The notes below the pieces were generated by a model. The model did not search any database. It saw only the letters and a program-made list of their open reading frames with translations, and had not been told where the DNA came from. The position numbers were made by a program, and so were the translations under genes. From Streptomyces sp. C10-9-1 (GTDB lineage Bacteria; Actinomycetota; Actinomycetes; Streptomycetales; Streptomycetaceae): a stretch of 64,000 nucleotides of DNA. Numbering within the stretch: the first letter of the stretch is position 1; each line of letters opens with the position of its first letter. This document shows positions 53,227 to 61,801 of the stretch, one piece after another. The stretch covers positions 124,001 to 188,000 of the forward strand of contig NZ_JANHKP010000005.1 in the NCBI RefSeq assembly GCF_024497955.1, given 5' to 3'.

Positions 53227-53300
53227 CTCATCAGGCTACCGGGCCGCTCACGGGCCGGTGGACGGCCGGGGGGCCGCGGCGGGGGCCTTAGGCTGTCCGT
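53227..53300. promoter_or_regulatory. Divergent leaderless promoters
   Basis: A 74-bp region with TAGCCT on the minus strand just before GTG 53226 and TAGGCT (53289-53294) on the plus strand 6 nt before ATG 53301. Both neighbouring genes lack ribosome binding sites and are likely translated from leaderless mRNAs. Confidence 0.55.
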
Positions 53301-53693
53301 ATGACTGCGCGACCGAGCACCCAGACCATGAAGCCCGCCACCGCGGCGAAGAAGCTGGGGGTGTACCTGGAGGCGACCCCCGCCCCGTTCCGGGAGGGCT
53401 CCGTCTCGCGTGCCGAGTTGAACGCGCTCCAGTCCGATCCGCCCGCCTGGCTCGCGGAGCTGCGCCGCAACGGGCCCCACCCGCGCCAGGTGGTCGCCGC
53501 ACGGCTCGGGGTCTCCATCGCCGGGCTGGCCCGCGGCGGGATCACCGAGCCGCTCACCACGGAGCAGATCGACGCACTGAGGCAGGAGTTCCCCGAGTGG
53601 CTGCGCCGGGAGCGGGCCACCCACGCGGAGGTCCGCAAGGAGGCCGCCCGCCTCCGGGCCCGCGACGCGGAGCGCGCCGCCTCCGGCTCCTGA
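53301..53693 (+). CDS. DUF5997 family protein
   Basis: 130 residues. Landmarks TMKPATAAKKLGVYLEATPAPFREGSVSRAELNAL and PPAWLAELRRNGPHPRQVVAARLGVSIAGLARGG fit the DUF5997 family. The LxVSIxGLxRGG stretch resembles a short helix-turn-helix. This protein and the HTH-less LysR-like protein are commonly neighbours in streptomycetes, from memory, so the two may form one regulatory unit (a split DNA-binding and ligand-binding pair). That is inference. Leaderless start at 53301. Confidence 0.85.
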   Translation: MTARPSTQTMKPATAAKKLGVYLEATPAPFREGSVSRAELNALQSDPPAWLAELRRNGPHPRQVVAARLGVSIAGLARGGITEPLTTEQIDALRQEFPEWLRRERATHAEVRKEAARLRARDAERAASGS

Positions 53694-53715
53694 ACCGCGC
53701 CCGGGCGGGAGGGCC

Positions 53716-53907
53716 TCAGGGGTTGAGGCCCGCGACGACCTGGGCGGTCGCCGTCAGGCCGTCCTGGATCGTCGGCGCCATGCCGGTGCCCGCGACCAGG
53801 AACCCGAACAGGGCGCAGACCAGGGCGTGGGAGAACTTGAGCCCGTTGCGCAGGAAGATCGCCGCGAGGACCGCCAGCAGCAGCACCAGCGAGATCGAGA
53901 CCACCAT
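53716..53907 (-). CDS. Small two-segment membrane protein
   Basis: 63 residues with an ideal AAGGAGGTTGGCG leader before ATG 53907. Two hydrophobic segments (SISLVLLLAVLAAIFL and ALVCALFGFLVAGTGMA) separated by RNGLKFSHA. No family recognised beyond small actinobacterial membrane proteins. Function unknown. The stop lies 22 bp from the convergent DUF5997 stop. Confidence 0.8.
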   Translation of the reverse strand: MVVSISLVLLLAVLAAIFLRNGLKFSHALVCALFGFLVAGTGMAPTIQDGLTATAQVVAGLNP

Positions 53908-54387
53908 CGCCAACCTCCTTCGCCCCGCACGCCGAGGCACGGCGTGCGGCGGCAAGTCTGGCGCAGTCGCCGTGCCGCGCCCGCACTCCGGCTGTCCGCT
54001 GTCCGGGTGACGGGGGCTTCGCCGGCCGGACTGGGCCGGCCGGCGGGCGAGAGAGGCCAGGTCATCGGCGGTGCCGCGGTCGGAGTCCGCCGTGCGGGGT
54101 GTCTTCGGCACGGCCGTGTGCCCGCGTCCGGGCGTGTCGGGAACCGCCCGGCGGGGGCCGCCGGGCGCGCCCGCCCGTCCCCCGCCACCGGGTGACGTTT
54201 CCGGGGGAGGACGCCGGGCCCGGGCGGAGAGCGGGGTACGGCGCTGCCACCGGTCACCCGGGGCGGTGGCGCTCGGGTGCCGCCCGTCTCGGCGCCGGCG
54301 GCTTCGCCTCCGTCGGCGTACGGAGCCCGCGGATCCGCCCCCGGGGCCGCCCGGTGCGGTGCGGCGGGGCCGGCCCCCGGTGGCCCG
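53908..54387. other. Intergenic region
   Basis: 480 bp with no supportable gene. A hairpin CGCCGGCC/GGCCGGCG (54020-54045, 10-nt loop) is present. The rest is GC-rich DNA with occasional short open frames that show no domain. Confidence 0.5.
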
Positions 54388-54876
54388 TCAGCCGCCGCTG
54401 CGGTCGGCCAGCAGCTCCTCGATCCGGTCGAAGCGCTGGTGCAGCGCCCTGATCTGCTCGTGCACGGCGGCCTCGCCCTCCTCGGCGCGACGGCGGACCG
54501 CGGCGCCCACCGTCCGGGCCTCCCGCTGCGCCCTGCCCACGAACCAGGTCGCGAGCGTGGCGGTGATCACGCCGAAGGCCGTGATCCCCGCCAGCATCAC
54601 GGCCGCCGCGATGACCCGGCCCCACGGGGTGACCGGGTACATGTCGCCGTACCCGACGGTCGTGGCCGTCTCCACCGACCACCACACGGCCCTCGGGAAC
54701 GAGGTGATGGTGGCGCCCGGGGCGCCCTGTTCGGCGGCCACCATGAGCACCGAGCCGATCAGCAGGACGGCCGTCGCCGCGAGGGTGGCGAGCAGGGCGG
54801 CCCGCACGTGGAAGGCGCGCCACCACCGGCCGCGGAACAGGCGGCCGAGGAGGAGTACGAGGAAAGGCTGCGGCAC
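54388..54876 (-). CDS. Two-TM potassium channel protein
   Basis: 162 residues from GTG 54876, chosen because GGAGGG sits 7 nt upstream; GTG 54909 is an alternative that adds 11 residues. The selectivity filter ETATTVGYGDMYPVTPWGR is intact, flanked by TM1 (ALLATLAATAVLLIGSVLMVAA) and TM2 (VIAAAVMLAGITAFGVITATLATWFVG). The C-terminal 45 residues form a charged coiled-coil (EEGEAAVHEQIRALHQRFDRIEELL) that could help tetramer assembly. KcsA-like architecture. Located 104 bp downstream of cbiZ and probably a separate unit. Confidence 0.88.
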   Translation of the reverse strand: MPQPFLVLLLGRLFRGRWWRAFHVRAALLATLAATAVLLIGSVLMVAAEQGAPGATITSFPRAVWWSVETATTVGYGDMYPVTPWGRVIAAAVMLAGITAFGVITATLATWFVGRAQREARTVGAAVRRRAEEGEAAVHEQIRALHQRFDRIEELLADRSGG

Positions 54877-54980
54877 GAGTGCGCCCTCCGGGAGCACGGA
54901 CAGGGACACCGCGGGGAGCGTACCGCCGGCACGGCCGCACCGGCCGGGGACACGCCCCGCACCGATCGGGCCCGAGCCGG

Positions 54981-55676
54981 TCACGCAGGCCGGTCCCGCG
55001 CCGGGGCGGCGTCGCCGACGGCACGGTGGACGGCCCTGGCGAGGCGGGCGCCCCACAGGGAGCGGGGGCCCGCGAAGGGGTGCAGTTCCGCGCCCGGGCG
55101 GGGCGTGCGCGCCGCGATGCACACCGCGTCGGTGGGGGTGCCGGAGCAGTCGTGGCCCGCCTCCAGCAGCGCCTGCACCTTGGCCTCGGTGGCGGTGGCG
55201 ACCGCGTTGACGAGCGCGGCGTCGCTCAGTGCCACGGGGAGCGCCGCGACCACGTTGATCGTGCCGGGCGCGGCCGGGGCGGACGATCCCGGACGGGGTG
55301 AGGCGGCCCATCCCCGGACGCTGATGCCCGCGGTGGCGACGGCCTCGGCACCCTCGTCGCGGGCGTGGCCGTGCCGGGTGACGTCGGCGGCCGTCATCAG
55401 GGCGACGCCCTGCCCGTGCAGGCCGGCGGCGAGGGCCAGCTCCGCCAGATGGCGATCGGGGTCGGTGCGGCGGTAGCCGTGGGAGACCTGGGCGTTGAGG
55501 ACCCATGCCCGTTCGCCGACGCCTCCGCCGAGAACGGCGCTGCTGATCATCCGCCAGCCGGGACCCGCCCGCCACAGCAGGGCGTGCAGCCGCTCGCCGC
55601 CCTCGACGCGGGTCAGGCTCCGCACCGGCAGGAGGCCGGCGGCGGAGCGGGGTAGCGGTGCGGCGGCGGTGGTCAC
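54981..55676 (-). CDS. cbiZ: Adenosylcobinamide amidohydrolase CbiZ
   Basis: 231 residues from GTG 55676 preceded by CAAGGAGACC. Family motifs are RMISSAVLGGGVGERAWVLNAQVSHGY, GVALMTAADVTRHGHARDEGAEAVATAG and GTINVVAALPVALSDAALVNAVATATEAKVQALLEAGHDCSGTPTDAVCIA. CbiZ removes the aminopropanol side chain from cobinamide so that scavenged corrinoids enter cobalamin synthesis. A minus-strand TAGGAT (55715-55720) is a candidate -10. No cobalamin riboswitch is visible upstream and no other cob genes are near, so it is an isolated salvage gene. Confidence 0.93.
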   Translation of the reverse strand: MTTAAAPLPRSAAGLLPVRSLTRVEGGERLHALLWRAGPGWRMISSAVLGGGVGERAWVLNAQVSHGYRRTDPDRHLAELALAAGLHGQGVALMTAADVTRHGHARDEGAEAVATAGISVRGWAASPRPGSSAPAAPGTINVVAALPVALSDAALVNAVATATEAKVQALLEAGHDCSGTPTDAVCIAARTPRPGAELHPFAGPRSLWGARLARAVHRAVGDAAPARDRPA

Positions 55677-56124
55677 CGTCGGGTCTCCTTGCTGCGGGGC
55701 TGCGGGGCCGGCTGATCCTACGGGGGCGTCACGCGGTGCGGGGCCTCCGGTCCGGAGCCCCTGGCGGCGGCGCAGGGGGCCCCGCGGCGTGCCGGCGGGG
55801 GCGGCCCACAGGGCGGGGCGCGGCGGTGCGGCGGGGACGACGGCGCGGGCGGTGCGCTGCCCGCCGGCCGTGGAGCCGGCGGTGTCGTCGGCGGTCTCCG
55901 GGGCCCGCCCCTGCGTGGCGGAGGCCCCGGACGGCCGGCCGTCGAGCGGGGGCGACGGGACGCACCCGGGCGGCCGGGTTCCGCGGGCGCGGCCTTCGAG
56001 GCGCCGGCTCCCCGCGCGCCGCTCCCGTGCATCGGCGGCGGGCGGCGACGGCGGCGGGCCGCCGCCCGGCCGCGCGGGTGCGCGCGGCCGGGGGCCGGGT
56101 TCCGCGGCGGGGGCGCCGGTGCGG
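55677..56124. other. Intergenic region upstream of cbiZ
   Basis: 448 bp. A TAGGAT box for cbiZ lies at 55715-55720 (minus). The rest is extremely GC-rich with no gene and no B12-box-like sequence that I can find. Confidence 0.5.
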
Positions 56125-57030
56125 TCAGCGGCCGTCGGAGAAGTTGTGCACACCCCACCAGCCCGAGTCGTCGCGGTAGATGCCCACGCCGACCTCGGTG
56201 AACGAGGTGCTGGTCTGGCCCTTGTAGTGGCCGGGGCTGTGGCGCCACATGGACTGGAACTTCTCGGCCGCCTCCTGGGCGGTCATCGATTCGTCGCTCC
56301 ACCAGACGATGTTCTCGCCTATCCAGGTGCGGCCGCCGGTGAGCAGGTGGTCGGTGTCCGAGGAGTCGGAGTGGCCGAAGCCCGAGGTGCTCATGTGCCG
56401 GGCCCATCCGCGGGCGAACTCGCTCAGGTCCGTGCGCAGTTTGAGGGGCGGCAGGCCGACCGTGGCGCGCTCGGCGTTGAGCAGCCTGAACGACATCGCC
56501 TCCGCCTCGCTGGTGCTCTGCGTCGTCGTCCGGGGGCCGGGGAGCGTGGGGTCGGGGCCGACCGGGCCGTCCTTCGGGGAGGCGGTCCGTGCCGGGGAGG
56601 GGCTCTGGGGACGCGTGGTCGTGGTGCGGGTGCGGGTGGGCGTGGGGGCGGGGGCCGCGGCGGCGGTCCGGGAGGCGGACGCGGACGGGGAGGCCGACGG
56701 CGACGCGGACGCGGACGGGGACGGGGACGGGGACGGGCTGGCGGACGGGGAGACGGACGGGGAGGCGGTCCGGGACAGCGGCATCCGGTCCCCGGGCCCG
56801 GCGGCGGCCGCGGTCGCGGAGGCCGCGGCGGCCGCTTCCCCCGTGGCGTCGTCCCCGTCGGTGAGCACGACGGCTCCGGCCGCCAGGGCCGCCACCGCCG
56901 CGGCGGCGAGGACCGCCGCGGTCCTCGCTCCCGCCGCCGCCGGGCGGCGGCGCCTGCCCCGGCGGTGGCGGCGGGGCTCCTCGCGCCCGGACTCGCCGCT
57001 GGTGGTGGGTCGTTCGTCGTGCATCTGCAT
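56125..57030 (-). CDS. Secreted or membrane-anchored CAP (SCP/PR-1) domain protein
   Basis: 301 residues from ATG 57030 (GGAGCAAGGC upstream). A basic cytoplasmic N-terminus (about 1-37), one hydrophobic segment (AVLAAAAVAALAAGAVVLT, about 38-58), and a low-complexity Ser/Pro repeat (SPSASPSPS and similar, about 85-125) precede a CAP domain (about 175-300): AMSFRLLNAERATVGLPPLKLRTDLSEFARGWARHMS, GENIVWW and HSPGHYKG carry the His/Glu cavity residues. The function of bacterial CAP proteins is mostly unknown. It diverges from a gene that fuses an ECF sigma factor to another CAP domain. Confidence 0.9.
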   Translation of the reverse strand: MQMHDERPTTSGESGREEPRRHRRGRRRRPAAAGARTAAVLAAAAVAALAAGAVVLTDGDDATGEAAAAASATAAAAGPGDRMPLSRTASPSVSPSASPSPSPSPSASASPSASPSASASRTAAAAPAPTPTRTRTTTTRPQSPSPARTASPKDGPVGPDPTLPGPRTTTQSTSEAEAMSFRLLNAERATVGLPPLKLRTDLSEFARGWARHMSTSGFGHSDSSDTDHLLTGGRTWIGENIVWWSDESMTAQEAAEKFQSMWRHSPGHYKGQTSTSFTEVGVGIYRDDSGWWGVHNFSDGR

Positions 57031-57359
57031 GCCTTGCTCCGTGGTGGTGCGAACCCGCCGGGCACGGTGCCCGGCCGTTCCGGAGACCCCACGGCCGCGG
57101 CCGGACAACGGTTTTTCGGTCGAAGGCGGCGGTGTGCGGGCCCGGGCAGGCGCACACGGGCGCGGCGGCCGGTGCGCCGCGGCGCGGCCCGCCGGGCTCC
57201 GCGAGGGACGGCCGGACGGGGCGGGAGTTCCGTTTTCGGTGCGGTGTTGCGTAGGGTCCGGCTGCGATTCATCGTCGGCGCCGGCTCCTTTTCTGTTGTC
57301 GGCGGCGCGCCGCCGGGTCTCCCGACGACAGGACGTACCGAACGACGGGCAGGACGGCT
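57031..57359. promoter_or_regulatory. Divergent region between two CAP-domain genes
   Basis: 329 bp. It contains a 14-bp palindrome GGCGGCGCGCCGCC (57301-57314) in the presumed leader of the plus-strand gene and a TTGCGTAGGGT stretch near 57246-57256 as possible -10. Autoregulation by the ECF factor would be expected but I cannot assign its promoter motif. Confidence 0.4.
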
Positions 57360-58922
57360 ATGCACACGGACAGCGAGCACACCCGGGAGCTGGTGGGCGC
57401 GGCACGCGCAGGTGACGGCCGGGCACGCGAGCTGCTCGCCGCCGACTACCTGCCGCTCGTCTACAACATCGTGGGGCGTGCCCTGGACGGCCACGCCGAC
57501 GTGGACGACGTGGTGCAGGACACCATGTTCCGGGCACTCGACGGGCTGGGCGGGCTGCGGGACCCGTCGCGGTTCCGGTCGTGGCTGGTCGCGATAGCGA
57601 TGAACCAGATACGGCGGCGCTGGACGGACCGGCGGCAGACCGCCCCCGCCTCGCTGGAGCGGCTGGCGGAGCACCCGGACCCCGCGGGCGACTTCGTCGA
57701 CCTGACCATCCTGCGGCTGGGGCTGTCCGGCCAGCGCCGTGAGGTCGCCGAGGCCACCCGGTGGCTCGACGAGGACGACCGGGAGCTGCTGTCCCTGTGG
57801 TGGCAGGAGGCCTCGGGGCGGCTGACCCGCGCGGAGCTCGCGGAGGCGCTGGGGGTCTCCGACCGCCATGCGGCGGTGCGGGTGCAGCGGATGAAGGCCC
57901 AGCTGGAGACGGGCCGCCTGGTGGTCCGCGCGCTGGCGGCGCGGCCGGCGTGCGGTGAGCTGGCCGCGCTCATGGCGGAGTGGGACGGCCGTCCGTCCTC
58001 GGTCTGGCGCAAGCGCGTCGCCCGCCACGCCCGGGGGTGCGGCGTGTGTGAGGACCACCGCCGCGGGCTGGTCCCGGCGGAGGGTCTGCTGGCCGGCCTG
58101 GCCCTGGTCGTGCCCCTGGCCGGGTTCGCGTCGCTCCCCGGGGCGGCGGACACCGCGGTCGCCGGTGCCGTCGCGTCGTCCGTCCGGGGCCCCGCGGGCG
58201 CGGACCCCGTCGCCGGGCACGGTGCACCGGGTGCCGCCATGGCGGGCGAACCCCCGGTCGGCGTCGGCGCGGTGCGGGAGGGGGCGCGGTGGAAGGTGCC
58301 CGCGGCCTCGGCCGCGGGCGGGGCGGTGGCCGGCGCGCTGGCCCTGGCACTGCTGTGGCCCGGGGCGGCCCCGCCGCCCGCAGCGGCTCCGGAGCAGGCA
58401 CCGCCCGCGGCCCGGTCCCTCGCGCCCGCCCCTCCGCCTGCGGTGCCGTCCTCGCCGTCCCCGGCGCCGTCCCCGACGCCGTCGCCGTCGGCCGCCGAGG
58501 CGGGCCCGGCACGCTCCGCCTCCCCCGGTGCCGCACGGCCGAACCTGGCGCGCCAGGTGGCCGAGCTCGTCAACACCCACCGGGCCGCGGCCGGGTGCGC
58601 CCCGGTGCGGCTGGACGAGCGGCTGACGGCCGCGGCCCGCGCGCACGCGCGCGACATGGTGGACCGCGGCTACTTCGAGCACGAGAGCCCGGAGGGCGGG
58701 CACGCCGACACCCGGATCGCGGCGGCGGGGTACGACGTGGGGCCGTGGGCGGAGAACCTGCACCGGGGCCCCCGGGACGCGGCCACGGTGGTGGAGGACT
58801 GGATGGACGGCTCGATCCACGAGGAGAACATGCTCGGCTGCCGCTACCGGGACATGGGGGTGGCGGCCGTGCCCGGCCCGCAGGGCCTGGTGTGGGTGCA
58901 GACCCTGGCCGGACCCGCGTAG
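57360..58922 (+). CDS. ECF sigma factor fused to zinc-finger, TM segments and extracellular CAP domain
   Basis: 520 residues in one frame. Sigma2 about 20-95 (ADYLPLVYNIVGRALDGHADVDDVVQDTMFRAL), sigma4 about 130-190 (LTRAELAEALGVSDRHAAVRVQRM), anti-sigma-like zinc finger about 197-232 (HARGCGVCEDH, an HxxxCxxC site), hydrophobic segments at about 240-265 and 312-338, a Pro/Ser/Ala spacer to about 395, then a CAP domain (LVNTHRAAAGCAPVRLDERLTAAARAHARDMVDRGYFEHESPEG, GPWAENLHRG). The polypeptide appears to tether its own sigma factor to the membrane with an outward-facing CAP sensor. Release would need proteolysis. Divergent from a CAP-domain gene. Confidence 0.88.
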   Translation: MHTDSEHTRELVGAARAGDGRARELLAADYLPLVYNIVGRALDGHADVDDVVQDTMFRALDGLGGLRDPSRFRSWLVAIAMNQIRRRWTDRRQTAPASLERLAEHPDPAGDFVDLTILRLGLSGQRREVAEATRWLDEDDRELLSLWWQEASGRLTRAELAEALGVSDRHAAVRVQRMKAQLETGRLVVRALAARPACGELAALMAEWDGRPSSVWRKRVARHARGCGVCEDHRRGLVPAEGLLAGLALVVPLAGFASLPGAADTAVAGAVASSVRGPAGADPVAGHGAPGAAMAGEPPVGVGAVREGARWKVPAASAAGGAVAGALALALLWPGAAPPPAAAPEQAPPAARSLAPAPPPAVPSSPSPAPSPTPSPSAAEAGPARSASPGAARPNLARQVAELVNTHRAAAGCAPVRLDERLTAAARAHARDMVDRGYFEHESPEGGHADTRIAAAGYDVGPWAENLHRGPRDAATVVEDWMDGSIHEENMLGCRYRDMGVAAVPGPQGLVWVQTLAGPA

Positions 58923-58951
58923 CGGTCCCGGCCGGGGGTGCGCCGCCTGCT

Positions 58952-58994
58952 CCGGCCCCTCGGCGGCGCCCCGCCCGCGCCGCCGAGGGGCCGG
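58952..58994. terminator. Stem-loop terminator after sigma/CAP fusion gene
   Basis: 17-bp perfect stem (58952-58968 with 58978-58994, arm starting CCGGCCCCTCGG) and 9-nt loop, 30 bp after the stop. Confidence 0.8.
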
Positions 58995-59099
58995 TCGGAG
59001 GAGAGCCGCCGGCGGACGGGTGTCGAGAACCCGCGGTCGGCTCCGTCCCCGGGGTGAACGCGGCCACAATGGGCCGTACCAGCACCGAGGAGAGGCACC

Positions 59100-59507
59100 A
59101 TGGCGAAGTACCTGCTGCTCAAGCACTACCGAGGCGCTCCCCCGGCCGTCAACGACGTGCCGATGGACCGGTGGACGCCGCAGGAGATCACGGCGCACGT
59201 GCAGTACATGAACGAGTTCGCGGCCCGGCTGCGCGAGTCCGGCGAGTTCGTCGACGGCCAGGCGCTGGCCCCCGAGGGCACGTTCGTGCGCTACGACGGA
59301 GAGGGGCGCCCGCCGGTCACCGACGGTCCGTTCCCGGAGACCAAGGACCTCGTCGCAGGGTGGATGGTGATCGACGTCGACGGCTACGAGCGTGCGCTGG
59401 AGCTGGCCGGGGAGCTGTCGGCCGCACCGGGGGCGGGCGGCAGGCCGATCCACGAGTGGCTCGAGGTGCGCCCGTTCCTGACCGCGCCGCCCACCGTCAC
59501 GGAGTGA
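59100..59507 (+). CDS. YCII/DGPF-domain protein (ECF42 partner)
   Basis: 135 residues. YCII fold: MAKYLLLKHYRG at the start and VTDGPFPETKDLVAGWMVIDVDGYERALELA in the second half, with the DGPF motif after which the group is named. DGPF proteins are the conserved neighbours and suspected targets or partners of ECF42 sigma factors, and one is encoded 9 bp downstream here. ATG 59100 follows GAGGAGAGGCACC. A CACAAT box at 59065-59070 is a possible -10. Confidence 0.92.
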   Translation: MAKYLLLKHYRGAPPAVNDVPMDRWTPQEITAHVQYMNEFAARLRESGEFVDGQALAPEGTFVRYDGEGRPPVTDGPFPETKDLVAGWMVIDVDGYERALELAGELSAAPGAGGRPIHEWLEVRPFLTAPPTVTE

Positions 59508-59516
59508 GGCACCCCC

Positions 59517-60662
59517 GTGGACGAGGCGCTGCTGCGCACGCTGATCCCCGAGGTGACCGGCGCCCTCGTCCGCCGCGGGGCGGACTTCGCCGCGGCGGAG
59601 GACGCGGTGCAGGAGGCCCTGGCCGAAGCGGTCCGCGTCTGGCCCGCCGATCCCCCGCGGGACCCCAAGGGCTGGCTGCTCACCGTGGCCTGGAGGCGGT
59701 TCCTCGACGCCGCACGGGCGGACTCCGCCCGGCGGCGGCGGGAGGACCGCGTCGGGTCCGAGCCGCCGCCGGGGCCCGCGACGGCGGTGGACGACACCCT
59801 CCGGCTGTACTTCCTGTGCGCCCACCCCCGGTTGTCGCCCGCGTCCGCCGTCGCGCTGACGCTGCGTGCCGTGGGGGGGCTCACCACCCGGCAGATCGCC
59901 CGTGCCTACCTGGTGCCCGAGGCCACGATGGCGCAGCGCATCAGCCGGGCGAAGCGCACGGTGTCCGGGGTGCGCTGGGACCGGCCCGGTGACGTCTCCA
60001 CGGTGCTGCGGGTGCTCTACCTGGTCTTCAACGAGGGCTACGGCGGAGACGTGGACCTGGCCGCCGAGGCCGTCCGGCTCACCCGCCGGCTCGCCACCGC
60101 GGTCGACCACCCCGAGGTGGCGGGGCTGCTCTCCCTCATGCTGCTCCACCACGCCCGGCGCGCCGCGCGGACCGGGGCCGACGGCAGCCTGGTGCCGCTC
60201 GCCGAGCAGGACCGCGGGCGGTGGGACACCGGTGCGATCGCCGAGGGCGTGGCCGTCCTCCAGGCGGCCCTGGCCAGGGACCGGCTGGGCGAGTTCCAGG
60301 CGCAGGCCGCGATCGCGGCGCTGCACGCCGACGCGCCGTCCGCGCGGGAGACCGACTGGGTGCAGATCGTCGAATGGTACGACGAGCTGGTGCGCCTGAC
60401 GGACAGTCCGGTGGTGCGGCTGAACCGTGCCGTGGCGGTCGGGGAGGCGGACGGACCCCGGGCCGGGCTCGCGGAACTCGGCGCACTGGACCCGGCACTG
60501 CCCCGCCACGCGGCGGCGGCCGCCTACCTGCACGAGCGCGCCGGTGATCCGGCCACGGCGGCGCGCCTGTACGCGGAGGCGGCGCACAGGGCGGGCAGCC
60601 TCGCCGAGCGCGACCACCTGATACGCCGGGCCGCCCGGCTCAACGCACGCCGGCGGCGCTGA
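59517..60662 (+). CDS. ECF42-type RNA polymerase sigma factor
   Basis: 381 residues from GTG 59517. Sigma2 about 8-70 (DFAAAEDAVQEALAEAVRVWPADPPRDPKGWLLTVAWRRFLDAARAD), sigma4 about 100-150 (GGLTTRQIARAYLVPEATMAQRISRAKRTV), then the long C-terminal extension (DUF6596/TPR-like, about 165-380) characteristic of ECF42: VFNEGYGGDVDLAAEAVRLTRRLA and LLSLMLLHHARRAARTGADGSLVPLAEQDRGRWD. There is no anti-sigma gene; the extension is thought to regulate activity in this group. Co-transcribed with the DGPF protein gene 9 bp upstream. A terminator hairpin follows. Confidence 0.93.
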   Translation: MDEALLRTLIPEVTGALVRRGADFAAAEDAVQEALAEAVRVWPADPPRDPKGWLLTVAWRRFLDAARADSARRRREDRVGSEPPPGPATAVDDTLRLYFLCAHPRLSPASAVALTLRAVGGLTTRQIARAYLVPEATMAQRISRAKRTVSGVRWDRPGDVSTVLRVLYLVFNEGYGGDVDLAAEAVRLTRRLATAVDHPEVAGLLSLMLLHHARRAARTGADGSLVPLAEQDRGRWDTGAIAEGVAVLQAALARDRLGEFQAQAAIAALHADAPSARETDWVQIVEWYDELVRLTDSPVVRLNRAVAVGEADGPRAGLAELGALDPALPRHAAAAAYLHERAGDPATAARLYAEAAHRAGSLAERDHLIRRAARLNARRRR

Positions 60663-60663
60663 C

Positions 60664-60706
60664 GCGCCGGGCCGCGCCTCCCCGGTCCCGTCGGCGGGCC
60701 CGGTGC
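60664..60706. terminator. Stem-loop terminator after ECF42 gene
   Basis: GCGCCGGGCC (60664-60673) pairs with GGCCCGGTGC (60697-60706) with one G-T wobble, beginning 1 bp after the stop. Confidence 0.55.
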
Positions 60707-60761
60707 GCAGCCGCCGGAAACGCGGTGGAAGCGTGCGGGCGGCACTGGCTAGGGTCGCGCC

Positions 60762-61121
60762 ATGAGTACGCGTACCTTCCGCATCACCGTCCGCGGTGTC
60801 TTCGACGGGCTCGGCGCCGACCAGCGGGCCGAACTCCTGGCCCGTGCCGAGGAACACGACGTCCTGCGCGCAGCCTTCACTCCCGAGGGGCACCTGAGCT
60901 ACGACCTGGCGGCGCGGCCGGCGTTCACCTTCCGCTTCCGTGACTCGGGAGAGGAGGAAGAGGACATCCTGGCGGCCACCGAGCGCGCCGAGGAGGCGGC
61001 GAGGGCCTGGCTGACCGGGCGCGGCTACGGTTTCAAGCAGCTCCGGAGCAGCGCGGAGGACCTGTCCCTGGCCCCGCTGGGCAAGCGGCAGCGCCGTGAG
61101 GCGGCCCGGAGCACCGTCTGA
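60762..61121 (+). CDS. DUF6204 family protein
   Basis: 119 residues. MSTRTFRITVRGVFDGLGADQRAELLARAEEHDVL, then AAFTPEGHLSYDLAARPAFTFRFRDSG and the C-terminal QLRSSAEDLSLAPLGKRQRRE fit DUF6204. The fold appears to be ferredoxin-like alpha/beta. Function unknown. TAGGGT (60750-60755) ends 6 nt before ATG 60762 and no ribosome binding site is present, so the message should be leaderless. A long hairpin follows. Confidence 0.88.
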   Translation: MSTRTFRITVRGVFDGLGADQRAELLARAEEHDVLRAAFTPEGHLSYDLAARPAFTFRFRDSGEEEEDILAATERAEEAARAWLTGRGYGFKQLRSSAEDLSLAPLGKRQRREAARSTV

Positions 61122-61134
61122 TGCCGCCCCGCAC

Positions 61135-61163
61135 CCGGGTGCCGGGCGGCGCCCGGCACCCGG
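61135..61163. terminator. Stem-loop terminator after DUF6204 gene
   Basis: Two 14-nt arms (61135-61148 and 61150-61163, CCGGGTGCCGGGCG and complement) almost abut, giving a very stable hairpin 14 bp after the stop. Confidence 0.7.
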
Positions 61164-61370
61164 TGACGGCACGGGACGGGCGGAGGAGACCCGGGGAACT
61201 GCCCGTCCGGCGGGTCTGACCGCACCCTTCCCGCCCGCCCGGGGGCGGGGCGCTCGTCCCGCGCCGGACGGCGGCGGCGCTGCACCCGGCGGCTCCTCGC
61301 CCCGGGGATGCCGCGGACCGGGCTGCCCGCCCCGCCCGGAGACGGCGCGGCGGCCCGGCGGATCGGGGGT

Positions 61371-61778
61371 TCAGTCGAGGACGGCGACGGCTTCGACCTC
61401 GACCAGGTGCTCGGGGACGTCCAGCGCCGCCGCGCCCAGCAGGGTGGCAGGCGGCACGGGGACCGCTCCCAGCACCGCGGACGCACGGGAGATCCCCTCC
61501 ATCAGCAGGGGCATCTTGGCGGGTGTCCAGTCGACGACGTGGACGGTCAGCTTCGCCACGTCCTCGAAGGAGCCGCCGACGGAGTCGAGGGCGGCGGCGA
61601 CGTTCAGGTAGCACTGCTCGACCTGGCGGGCGAGGTCGCCCGCGCCGATCGTGGTGCCCTGCGCGTCCCAGGAAACCTGCCCGGCGACGAAGACCAGCCG
61701 GGATCCGGTCGCGACGGACACCTGCCGGTAGGGGTCGACCGCAGGCAGTGCCTCGGGGTTGACCAGGGTGACGGCCAT
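61371..61778 (-). CDS. RidA-family (YjgF/UK114) protein
   Basis: 135 residues. RLVFVAGQVSWDAQGTTIGAGDLARQVEQCYLNVAAALDSVGGSFEDVAKLTVHVVDWTP is characteristic, and LGAAALDVPEHLVEVEAVAVLD ends the trimeric fold. The canonical catalytic Arg of RidA (in the R-x-A/E segment near the C-terminus) is not obvious (PPATLLGAAAL replaces PARSxV), so this is likely an Rid-subfamily member without imine deaminase activity. ATG 61778 follows GAGGAGAAGCG. Divergent from an HxlR regulator with an operator-like inverted repeat in between. Confidence 0.9.
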   Translation of the reverse strand: MAVTLVNPEALPAVDPYRQVSVATGSRLVFVAGQVSWDAQGTTIGAGDLARQVEQCYLNVAAALDSVGGSFEDVAKLTVHVVDWTPAKMPLLMEGISRASAVLGAVPVPPATLLGAAALDVPEHLVEVEAVAVLD

Positions 61779-61801
61779 ACTGCGCTTCTCCTCGTCCTCA
61801 T

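Noticed and set aside
55677..56124. Cobalamin riboswitch upstream of cbiZ
   Set aside because: No B12-box or other conserved riboswitch element could be found on the minus strand in this gap.
56690..56780. Tandem GC-rich repeats in the CAP gene (minus strand)
   Set aside because: These are codon repeats of the Ser/Pro/Ala low-complexity linker, not a mobile or CRISPR-like repeat.
56424..61172. A minus-strand open frame of nearly 1,600 codons
   Set aside because: It lies antisense to the sigma/CAP fusion, YCII and ECF42 genes, which have clear domains and ribosome binding sites.
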